In this document: one piece after another, positions 52,315-59,271 of the stretch | How the letters are laid out: each line of letters opens with the position of its first letter | Position numbering within the stretch: the stretch's first letter is position 1 | From: Leucobacter sp. L43 | GTDB taxonomy: Bacteria > Actinomycetota > Actinomycetes > Actinomycetales > Microbacteriaceae | DNA: 64,000 nt | Direction: 5' to 3' | Assembly (NCBI RefSeq): GCF_016597785.1 | Contig: NZ_JAENJG010000001.1 | Span: 62,001 to 126,000, forward strand | Position numbers and translations under genes: made by a program | Notes under the pieces: generated by a model | What the model saw: the letters and a program-made list of their open reading frames with translations, nothing else | Database searches by the model: none | What the model was told of the DNA's origin: nothing

Positions 52315-53365
52315 AGTCGTCGTCCCGGCGGTCCGCAGGGCCGTCCGGAGTCTCCGGACTGCCGGGCGTCTCTCGGTCCGTATCGTGCTCAGGATCCGCG
52401 ACGGAATCCGACGCACCCGAGCGCCGCGACCCCGCGTCGGGAACCTCGACATCGCGCGCGAACCGCGGCCCGCCCTTCAGGAACTTCTCGAATTCGAGGG
52501 CGATCGCGTCTCCGGTGGTCTCCGCGGCGAGTTCCTCGTCCCGCGATTCCTCGAGCCGGCGGATATACCTCGACATGTCCTCGTCGGCGTCGGCGATGCG
52601 ATTGATGTTCGCCTCCCACTCGTTCGCCTGAACGAGCAGCTCTCCGCGCGGGATGACGATATCGAGCAGTTCTTCGAGCTTGTCGAGCAGCGCGAGCGAG
52701 GCCTTGGGAGACGGCGTGCTGTGCACGTAATGCGGCACCTGCGCCCAAAGCGACAGCGTCTCGATGCCCGCCTCGGCGAGCGCCAGATCGATGACCGTGG
52801 AGATGCCGGCCGGCCCCTCGTACGTGCTTCGCACGGCTCCGACTGCGTCGCGGCGCGCCTCGTACTCCGACGTCACGGTGGTGACGATCGGCCGCGTGTG
52901 GGGCGCATCGGAGAACATCGACCCGAGGATGATGACGAGATCGATCGCCCAGACATCGACCAGCTCGACGATCTCGTCGGCGAAGTTCTGCCAGTCCCTC
53001 GCCGGCTCGACGCCCGCGAGGAGGAAGAGATCCCGAACCGGGCTCCCGTCGATGCGTCGCACCGTTTCACCGTCAGCGGGTTCCGGAGAGACGACGGCAT
53101 CCGACGACTCGCCCGGGCGCTGCACCGGGCCGAACAACCGGGTGTCGGGCCATTCGAGCACCCGCTTGCCCGACTCGTCGAAGAGTACTTTCGGGCGGTG
53201 CACCTGGAAGTCGACGTACCCCTCGGCGCCGATCTCGTGGAGCACCTCGGCATCGATCAGACCGGCGAGGTGCTGCAGCACCTCCGTCGTCGCGTCGCCG
53301 GCGTCGCTCCAGCCCTGGAACGCGACGATCAGGACGCGGGAGTGCGGGGCCGAGGGTGTGGACAT
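52295..53365 (-). CDS. PAC2-family protein
   Basis: A 356-residue protein of the PAC2 family, related to the archaeal/eukaryotic proteasome-assembly chaperone fold; bacterial function unknown. It starts MSTPSAPHSRVLIVAFQGWSDAGDATTEVLQHL, the family hallmark. ILGSMFSDAPHTRPI, QVPHYVHSTPSPKASLALLDKL and a charged low-complexity tail (DTDRETPGSPETPDGPADRRDDDS) follow. The start at 53365 is fixed by a -10 box 7 bases upstream. In this organism the proteasome genes expected nearby are missing, so a proteasome role is unlikely. Confidence 0.88.
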   Translation of the reverse strand: MSTPSAPHSRVLIVAFQGWSDAGDATTEVLQHLAGLIDAEVLHEIGAEGYVDFQVHRPKVLFDESGKRVLEWPDTRLFGPVQRPGESSDAVVSPEPADGETVRRIDGSPVRDLFLLAGVEPARDWQNFADEIVELVDVWAIDLVIILGSMFSDAPHTRPIVTTVTSEYEARRDAVGAVRSTYEGPAGISTVIDLALAEAGIETLSLWAQVPHYVHSTPSPKASLALLDKLEELLDIVIPRGELLVQANEWEANINRIADADEDMSRYIRRLEESRDEELAAETTGDAIALEFEKFLKGGPRFARDVEVPDAGSRRSGASDSVADPEHDTDRETPGSPETPDGPADRRDDDSGPGSA

Positions 53366-53372
53366 AGGCTCA

Positions 53373-53378
53373 AGGGTA
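53373..53378 (-). promoter_or_regulatory. -10 box, leaderless promoter of the PAC2 gene
   Basis: Reads TACCCT on the minus strand, 7 bases before the ATG at 53365. Confidence 0.55.
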
Positions 53379-53393
53379 TCGGCTGACGAACAG

Positions 53394-53399
53394 TACACT
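53394..53399 (+). promoter_or_regulatory. -10 box, leaderless promoter of the HAD-TrmI gene
   Basis: TACACT ends 7 bases before the ATG at 53407 and only 15 bases from the divergent PAC2 -10 box. Confidence 0.55.
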
Positions 53400-53406
53400 G
53401 GTTCGG

Positions 53407-55167
53407 ATGAACGCATTCCTCTCTGAGCGGACACTCGACGCTCGTCCCGCCGCCGTCCTCTGGGATATGGACGGCACACTGATCGACTCCGAACCGCTCT
53501 GGCTCGCCTCGGAGCTGGCGATGCTCGGTCGCTACGGGATCGAACTGACGTCCGAGATCCGCGACTCGCTCATCGGCTCGGGGCTTCGCGCCGCCGCGCG
53601 GCGATTCCAGGAACTCGGTGTTCCCATGACGGTCGACGACATCATCGCGGAGTGGACGGCCGGCGTGATCGCCGGGCTCAGCGCGGAGGAGCCCATGTGG
53701 CGGCCCGGCGCCGTCGAACTGCTGGAGTCGCTGCGCGACTCGGGAATCCCCTGCGTGCTCGTGACCATGGCTGTGCGGGAGATCGCCGATGCGGTCGTGG
53801 CCCTGCTTCCCGACCGTCTCTTCACCCACATCATCGGCGGCGATGAGGTCCCGCACGAGAAGCCGCACCCCGAGCCGTACCGCATGGGCGCGGCTCTGCT
53901 CGGCGTCGATATCGAGGAGTGCGTCGCCCTCGAGGACTCCGTCACGGGCCTGCGCTCCGCTCACGCTTCCGGGGCCGTTGCCTTCGGCATTCCGAATCTG
54001 ATCGATCTGTCCGACGCACCCGCTCACGAGGTCTGGCCGACCCTGGACGGCGTCGATGCTGCGGTGCTCGGCGAACGGTACGCCGCGCATCGCGGAGCGA
54101 CTTCGGCAACCGTGTCGCCGGCAGTGCGCGGCCCCTTCCAGTACGGCGATCGCGTGCAGCTGACGGGGCCGAAGGGGCGTCTCAACACGATCACCCTCGT
54201 GCACGATGGCGAGTTCCACAGTCACCGCGGCGTCATCCCGCATTCCGATATCGTGGGCCGGCCCGACGCCTCGGTGGTCGCGAACAGCAGCGGTGAGGAG
54301 TACCTCGCGCTGCGTCCGTTGCTCTCCGATTTCGTGATGTCCATGCCGAGGGGTGCCGCGATCGTCTACCCGAAGGATGCGGCGCAGATCCTGTCGCTCG
54401 CCGACGTCTTCCCGGGAGCTCGTGTCGTCGAGGCCGGCGTGGGCTCCGGCGCGCTGTCGCTGCATCTGCTCAGAGGAGTCGGGCCGGAGGGTGCGCTCTT
54501 CTCGTTCGAGCGTCGCGACGAGTTCGCGGAGATCGCCACCGGAAACGTCGTCGCCTTCTCGGGCAGCGTTCCCGAGAACTGGACCGTGACCGTCGGAGAC
54601 CTGCAGGAAACGCTGCCCGCCGTGTGCGCAGCTGGCAGCATCGATCGCGTGGTGCTCGACATGCTCGCACCGTGGGAATGCGTGGACGTCGCCGCCGATG
54701 CGCTCGCGCCCGGCGGCGTGCTCATCTGCTACGTCGCCACCGTGACTCAACTCTCCCGCACGGTCGAGCAGATTCGCCGCAGCGGCGAGTTCGCTCATGC
54801 TCAGGCGTCGGAGACGCTCGTGCGCGGCTGGCACGTCGAGGGCCTGGCGGTGCGGCCCGATCACCGGATGGTCGCGCACACCGGCTTCCTGGTGACGGCG
54901 CGCAGGCTCGCGCCCGGCACCGTGCTGCCCGAGCTGAAGCGACGCGCGTCGAAGAGCGATTTCAGCGAGACCGACCTCGGCAGCTGGCTGCCCGACCTCG
55001 GCCCAGAGGACGAGGCGCCGGCGAGCGCGGAGGTGTGGACCCCGGAAGCGGTCGGCGAGCGGACGAAGAGCGACAAGGTGCTGCGCAAGAAGGTGCGTGA
55101 GACCCAGCAGTTCGCGCGGGAGCGCGGCGGCGAGCTCCCGGGCTCGGATTCCGCGGTGACCGACTGA
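53407..55167 (+). CDS. HAD hydrolase fused to tRNA m1A58 methyltransferase (TrmI)
   Basis: One 586-residue frame with two enzymes. Residues about 15-230 are a HAD-IA phosphatase: WDMDGTLIDSE (motif I), VTMAVREI (motif II, Thr), HEKPHPEPY (motif III Lys) and ALEDSVTGLRSA (motif IV). Residues about 240-530 are TrmI: FQYGDRVQLTGPKGRLNTI, HRGVIPHSDIVG, FVMSMPRGAAIVYPKDAAQI, the SAM motif VEAGVGSGALSLHL (near 341) and DMLAPWEC (near 417). A charged tail follows. No stop separates them; a weakly supported internal GTG at 54112 could give TrmI alone. In other actinobacteria trmI is usually separate. Cytoplasmic. Confidence 0.9.
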   Translation: MNAFLSERTLDARPAAVLWDMDGTLIDSEPLWLASELAMLGRYGIELTSEIRDSLIGSGLRAAARRFQELGVPMTVDDIIAEWTAGVIAGLSAEEPMWRPGAVELLESLRDSGIPCVLVTMAVREIADAVVALLPDRLFTHIIGGDEVPHEKPHPEPYRMGAALLGVDIEECVALEDSVTGLRSAHASGAVAFGIPNLIDLSDAPAHEVWPTLDGVDAAVLGERYAAHRGATSATVSPAVRGPFQYGDRVQLTGPKGRLNTITLVHDGEFHSHRGVIPHSDIVGRPDASVVANSSGEEYLALRPLLSDFVMSMPRGAAIVYPKDAAQILSLADVFPGARVVEAGVGSGALSLHLLRGVGPEGALFSFERRDEFAEIATGNVVAFSGSVPENWTVTVGDLQETLPAVCAAGSIDRVVLDMLAPWECVDVAADALAPGGVLICYVATVTQLSRTVEQIRRSGEFAHAQASETLVRGWHVEGLAVRPDHRMVAHTGFLVTARRLAPGTVLPELKRRASKSDFSETDLGSWLPDLGPEDEAPASAEVWTPEAVGERTKSDKVLRKKVRETQQFARERGGELPGSDSAVTD

Positions 55168-55261
55168 TCGCGCGGCGGCGAGGGTTCTGGCGCCCGTGAT
55201 CGGACCGGTGGTCGCAGCGCCGGACGAGTACGAGGCGCGCATACGCCCAGTCGCGGTTCGA

Positions 55262-55267
55262 TAGGAT
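55262..55267 (+). promoter_or_regulatory. Candidate -10 box of the FKBP-like lipoprotein gene
   Basis: TAGGAT lies 35 bases before the ATG at 55303. The leader carries AGAGG as ribosome-binding site. Confidence 0.45.
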
Positions 55268-55302
55268 AGCGGGGTTCACGTCGGCTTCCTCGAGAGGTGC
55301 TC

Positions 55303-56229
55303 ATGCTTCGTCGCATCATTCCCGCTACCGCTGCTGCTGCGCTGCTTCTCGCCGGGGTGACCGGCTGCAGCGCGCAGCAGGCGCAGGCGTCAGACTGCAA
55401 GACGACGCTGCAGCCGGGCGCTCTGAGCGATGGCACGACGGTTCTCGGGAGCTTCGGCGACGTCCCGGAGATCTCGGCGCCGGAGGATCTCGAGATCCTC
55501 TCCACCCAGCGCACCGTCGTCGAATACGGCGACTCCGATGGCTACGTGGCCGAGGAGCAGTCGCTCGTCGGGGTCAACATGGCCTTCTTCGACGCGGCCA
55601 CAGGTGACGCCCTCTTCCAGAGCGAGGGGTTCACGGATCCCTCGCAGCCGCCGCAGCCCCTGCTCGTCGCCGAGGAGACCGCGAACCCACTGAGTGAGGC
55701 GGTGCGATGCTCCGTCCCCGGCGATCGCATCGTGCTCGCGCTCTCGCCAGAGGAGAGCACGCAGCTCGGAGGTCAGCTCGGCGCGACCGGAGCGGACGCG
55801 GTCGTGGGCGTGGTGGACGTGGTGTCGACGGCTCCGACCGTAGCGGAGGGTACGAAGCGCGGCCTTCCCAATGGCTTCCCAGCAGTGGTCACCGACGAGG
55901 AGGGTCGTGTCGGCGTCGTGCTGCCGCCCACCGAAGCGCCCGCAGGCACGACCTCGGCAGTGCGCATCTCAGGCGAGGGAGCGGAGGTGACTGCCGACGA
56001 CAACGTCATCGCGCAGGTGCTCGCCGTCGGCTGGGACGGCATGGAGCAGGAGAACACCTGGGATACGGGGCTCAAGCTGCTCTATACCGAAGCGGACATC
56101 GCCCAGTCGGGGGTCACGTATCGTGCGGAACTGACGGGCAAGCCGATCGGCTCGCAGGTGGTCGTCGTCGAGAACGAGGGCGCCGCGAATGCCCGTGTCG
56201 TGGTCGTCGACATCCTCGGGGTCAGCTGA
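55303..56229 (+). CDS. FKBP-like secreted lipoprotein
   Basis: A 308-residue exported protein. The signal peptide has the lipobox LLLAGVTGC, with the lipidated Cys near residue 22. The mature part resembles the actinobacterial FKBP-type peptidyl-prolyl isomerases encoded next to pafB: a first domain (about 45-165), then GLPNGFPAVVTDEEGRVGVVLP and GWDGMEQENTWDTGL in a second. The usual FKBP active-site aromatic residues are poorly conserved, so isomerase activity is doubtful. The start ATG at 55303 follows AGAGG; a GTG two codons earlier is possible. It is seven bases from pafB. Confidence 0.75.
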   Translation: MLRRIIPATAAAALLLAGVTGCSAQQAQASDCKTTLQPGALSDGTTVLGSFGDVPEISAPEDLEILSTQRTVVEYGDSDGYVAEEQSLVGVNMAFFDAATGDALFQSEGFTDPSQPPQPLLVAEETANPLSEAVRCSVPGDRIVLALSPEESTQLGGQLGATGADAVVGVVDVVSTAPTVAEGTKRGLPNGFPAVVTDEEGRVGVVLPPTEAPAGTTSAVRISGEGAEVTADDNVIAQVLAVGWDGMEQENTWDTGLKLLYTEADIAQSGVTYRAELTGKPIGSQVVVVENEGAANARVVVVDILGVS

Positions 56230-56235
56230 TCGGCC

Positions 56236-57354
56236 ATGCCGAGCAGCTCGGCAGCCTCTGAGGCCCCGGAACGGCGGTCGCGTTCCTCGGTGCCGAGCGA
56301 GCAGCGTCTCTTCAGCCTGGTCCTCGCCCTCGTCGTGAGCCCGTTCGGCGCTACGAAGCGCGAGCTCCTCTCCTCGGTCTACGGGTACGCCGACAGATAT
56401 CGCCACGGCCAGCCGAGTGCCGCTCTGGAGAAGCAGTTCGAGCGCGACAAGGAACAGCTGCGCTCCCTCGGCATCCGGATCGACGCGTTCGAGGATCCGC
56501 AGGACGTCGGCAACAACCAGCTCATCAGGTACCGCATTTCCAAGGAGCGGCTGCAGTTCCCAGCCGATCTTCGATTCTCCGAGCGCGAGCTCATGCTGCT
56601 GCGGCTCGCGGCTCTCGCCTGGAGCGAGGGGAGCCTCAGCGCGGAGTCGCGCCGTGCCGCGATGAAGCTCGAAGCCCTCGGCGCCGGGCTTGATGTGCAG
56701 CATCTGGGCATCGCACCGCGACTGGGAACGGCAGAGGCCGCTGCAGCGCCGTTGCAGCGCGCGATCGATGCCGGGCGGGTGGTGCGCTTCGCGTATCGCT
56801 TACCGGATCGGGAGGCGCCGCTGATGCGCAGGGTCGCTCCGCTGCGGCTGCACCGCGCCGAGGGGCGCTGGCACCTCGTGTCGTGGGACCTCGAACGCGA
56901 CGCGGCTCGCACGTTCCTCCTCGCCCGCATCGAGGGGCGCGTGCAGCAGTCGACTGAGGCATTCGACCCCGAGCTGCGGGTGCGCGCCGATGCGGCGGTG
57001 GAAGACCTCGAGCGATTGCGCTCCGACCGGCGCGCCGTGCTCTGCGTCCGTCGCGGAAGCATCGCGGAGGCTCGACTGCTCTCGCGGTCAGGGGATCAGG
57101 GCGACCTGCGGCCCGGGCGCTGCGGTTCGGGCGATCACGTCGAGCTCGAAGTCGGGGTGCTCGATCTCCACGTGTTCGCGGTCGAACTCATCGGATACGG
57201 AGCGGATGTATCGGTGTGCGAGCCGGCTCAGCTGCGCGAACTCGTCGTCGCGGGCCTGCGGCGCATCGCCGAGGTCCATCACGCACCGGTCGCACCGTCG
57301 GGGAATGAGCTCCAGCTCGATGCCCGACGTGACGAAGGGACGGCAGATGCGTAA
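56236..57354 (+). CDS. pafB: WYL-domain transcription factor PafB
   Basis: One half of PafBC, the activator of the RecA/LexA-independent DNA-damage response in mycobacteria. The 372-residue protein has an N-terminal winged helix (about 22-100; EQRLFSLVLALVVSPFGATKRELLSSVYGYADRY), a WYL domain (about 175-250; AIDAGRVVRFAYRLPDREAPLMRRVAPLRLHRAEGRWHLVSWD) and a C-terminal WCX region. WYL domains bind nucleic acid ligands. It overlaps pafC by 8 bases, consistent with a heterodimer. Confidence 0.9.
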   Translation: MPSSSAASEAPERRSRSSVPSEQRLFSLVLALVVSPFGATKRELLSSVYGYADRYRHGQPSAALEKQFERDKEQLRSLGIRIDAFEDPQDVGNNQLIRYRISKERLQFPADLRFSERELMLLRLAALAWSEGSLSAESRRAAMKLEALGAGLDVQHLGIAPRLGTAEAAAAPLQRAIDAGRVVRFAYRLPDREAPLMRRVAPLRLHRAEGRWHLVSWDLERDAARTFLLARIEGRVQQSTEAFDPELRVRADAAVEDLERLRSDRRAVLCVRRGSIAEARLLSRSGDQGDLRPGRCGSGDHVELEVGVLDLHVFAVELIGYGADVSVCEPAQLRELVVAGLRRIAEVHHAPVAPSGNELQLDARRDEGTADA

Positions 57355-58375
57355 ACAAGTCCTCGCTCCGGAACGCGTGACCTTTCTTCTCTCGCTCGTC
57401 GCGTACCTCAGGGATACCGGTTCGGCGACAGTCGGGGAACTGGCGGAGCGCTTCTCGGTGCCGCCGGAACTCGTGCGCACCCTCGTCCGGTTCCTCGGCA
57501 CCGCCGGTGTGCCAGGAGAGACGATGAACTATCAGGACGAGGATCTCTTCGACATCGACTGGGACGCGCTCGAGCAGCAGGACCTCGTCAGTCTCACGCG
57601 GACTGTGGCCGTCGACGATGCACCGCGTTTCGCTCCCATGGAGACGGCTGCCCTCATCGCGGGGCTCCAAGCACTCACGAGCATGCTCGGTCCGGAGGAC
57701 GCAGCGCTCGCCAGAGCCACCGCCGAGAAACTCGGCACGGCGCTCGGAGCGACTCCGGAAGCGCCGATGTCGGTGACCGACGGGCCCGGGGATGCGCGGG
57801 TGCCGGAACTCGTGGCCGCCATCGAGGAGGGGCGAGCAGTCTCGTTCGTCTACCGCGACGCCTCCGGTTCGGACTCCCGTCGCACGGTGCGGCCGCAGTC
57901 GCTCACGCAGGGATCGGGCACCTGGTACCTGCGCGGGTACTGCTTCGAACGCCTGGCGGATCGCACCTTCCGGGTCGACCAGATGCGCGAGCTCGAACGT
58001 GCGGAAATCCCGGGCGCCGCAGGTGCAGCGCCCGGTACCGCGGACCCGCCCGGATCGGACGCGCCGCTCGTACCGGCGCCCGTCGCGGCGCCGCCCGCCA
58101 CCGCGGCCGAGCAACCAATGGCGCACGAAGGCGCGGTGCACATCACCGCGCGAGTGACAGAGGCGGCACTCGCGCCGCTCGAAGGCTTCGCCCCAGAGGT
58201 GCTCGAACAGATCGAAGACGGGCGCTTCCGGGTGCGAGTCGAAGCCTGGCATCGAGGTACGGCAGTGCAGATCGTGCAGGTGCTCCCCGGCGGCGTGGAG
58301 ATCGAGTCGCCCGACTGGGCGCGGGCGTCGGTGCGCGAGTGGACGGAACGCGCGCTCGCGGCGTACGGCGGCTGA
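57347..58375 (+). CDS. pafC: WYL-domain transcription factor PafC
   Basis: Partner of PafB, 342 residues. Winged helix at about 6-70 (RVTFLLSLVAYLRDTGSATVGELAERFSVPPELVRTLVRFL), a WYL domain at about 150-210 (AIEEGRAVSFVYRDASGSDSRRTVRPQSL, WYLRGYCFERLADRTFRVDQM), then a Pro/Ala-rich linker and a WCX domain. The ATG at 57347 is chosen because GAAGGGA lies a few bases upstream; the open frame starts far earlier inside pafB. The acronym refers to the proteasome accessory locus, whose other genes are not here. Confidence 0.9.
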   Translation: MRKQVLAPERVTFLLSLVAYLRDTGSATVGELAERFSVPPELVRTLVRFLGTAGVPGETMNYQDEDLFDIDWDALEQQDLVSLTRTVAVDDAPRFAPMETAALIAGLQALTSMLGPEDAALARATAEKLGTALGATPEAPMSVTDGPGDARVPELVAAIEEGRAVSFVYRDASGSDSRRTVRPQSLTQGSGTWYLRGYCFERLADRTFRVDQMRELERAEIPGAAGAAPGTADPPGSDAPLVPAPVAAPPATAAEQPMAHEGAVHITARVTEAALAPLEGFAPEVLEQIEDGRFRVRVEAWHRGTAVQIVQVLPGGVEIESPDWARASVREWTERALAAYGG

Positions 58376-58407
58376 GTGTTCCTGGCGCGGTGCGGCGACC
58401 GCTGAGA

Positions 58408-58413
58408 TACACT
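58408..58413 (+). promoter_or_regulatory. -10 box, leaderless promoter of tatC
   Basis: TACACT ends 6 bases before the tatC ATG, separating tatC-helY-lnt from the pafBC transcript. Confidence 0.6.
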
Positions 58414-58419
58414 GAACCA

Positions 58420-59271
58420 ATGGCTAACCAGGCTCGCAAGCGGCGAAGTCCCGATGGGCGGATGAGCCTCGGCGAGCACCTCATCGAGTTCCGCAAACGA
58501 CTCTTGATCTCGGCCGCCGCGATCGTGATCGCCCTCATCGCCGGCTGGTTCTTGTCGACGTGGGTGTGGGAGATGCTCCGCAAGCCGATCAACGATCTCG
58601 AGATGCAGGGCCGTGATGCGATCATCTCGTACGGCGACATCTCGAGCGGCTTCGACACCAAGGTTCAGATCGCGCTCTTCATCGCGGTGCTCATCGCTTC
58701 GCCGGTGTGGCTCTACCAGGTCTGGGCGTTTCTCGCCCCGGGTCTGACGCGACGCGAGAAGCTCACCGGGGTGGGATTCATCGGTGCCGCGGTACCGCTG
58801 TTCCTCGGCGGCGCGTATGCCGGCTGGCTGGTCCTCCCGAATATCGTCCGCCTCATGGCGAGCTTCCAGCCGGAGGAGGACGCGTTCTATCTCACGGCGC
58901 GCAACTATCTCGATTTCGCGATCAAGCTCCTGCTCGCGGTGGGCGTCGGCTTCGTGCTCCCGGTGCTCCTGGTGATGCTCAACTTCATCGGAGTGCTGCG
59001 CGGCGCGGCCATCATCCGGAGCTGGCGAGTCGCGATCCTCGTCATCATTCTCTTCGCGGCCATCGCGACACCCGCGGCCGACCTGATGAGCATGTTCTTG
59101 CTCGCGGCGCCCATCATCGTGCTCTACTTCGCGGCGGCCGGCGTCGCACTGCTGCACGACCGCAGGGTGGACAAACGCCGGGCCGCCGAGCTCGCCGAGT
59201 ACGACCTCGACGACGACACCGGACGGGAAGCCGAGCGCGGCGACGCCGACCGCACGAAAGGACGCCGATGA
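58420..59271 (+). CDS. tatC: Twin-arginine translocase subunit TatC
   Basis: Membrane receptor for twin-arginine signal peptides, 283 residues, six membrane helices. Characteristic pieces are MSLGEHLIEFRKRLLIS at the cytoplasmic N-terminus, the first periplasmic region, FLAPGLTRREK, and LLVAVG-type helices (KLLLAVGVGFVLPVLLVMLNFIGVL). The C-terminal tail is charged. The tatA gene that normally sits between pafC and tatC is absent, so TatA must be encoded elsewhere. Stop overlaps helY (ATGA). Confidence 0.96.
   Translation: MANQARKRRSPDGRMSLGEHLIEFRKRLLISAAAIVIALIAGWFLSTWVWEMLRKPINDLEMQGRDAIISYGDISSGFDTKVQIALFIAVLIASPVWLYQVWAFLAPGLTRREKLTGVGFIGAAVPLFLGGAYAGWLVLPNIVRLMASFQPEEDAFYLTARNYLDFAIKLLLAVGVGFVLPVLLVMLNFIGVLRGAAIIRSWRVAILVIILFAAIATPAADLMSMFLLAAPIIVLYFAAAGVALLHDRRVDKRRAAELAEYDLDDDTGREAERGDADRTKGRR

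Noticed and set aside
53329-55242. A 637-residue minus-strand open frame opposite the HAD-TrmI gene
   Set aside because: The plus strand has two complete sets of enzyme motifs; the minus product has no recognisable domain.
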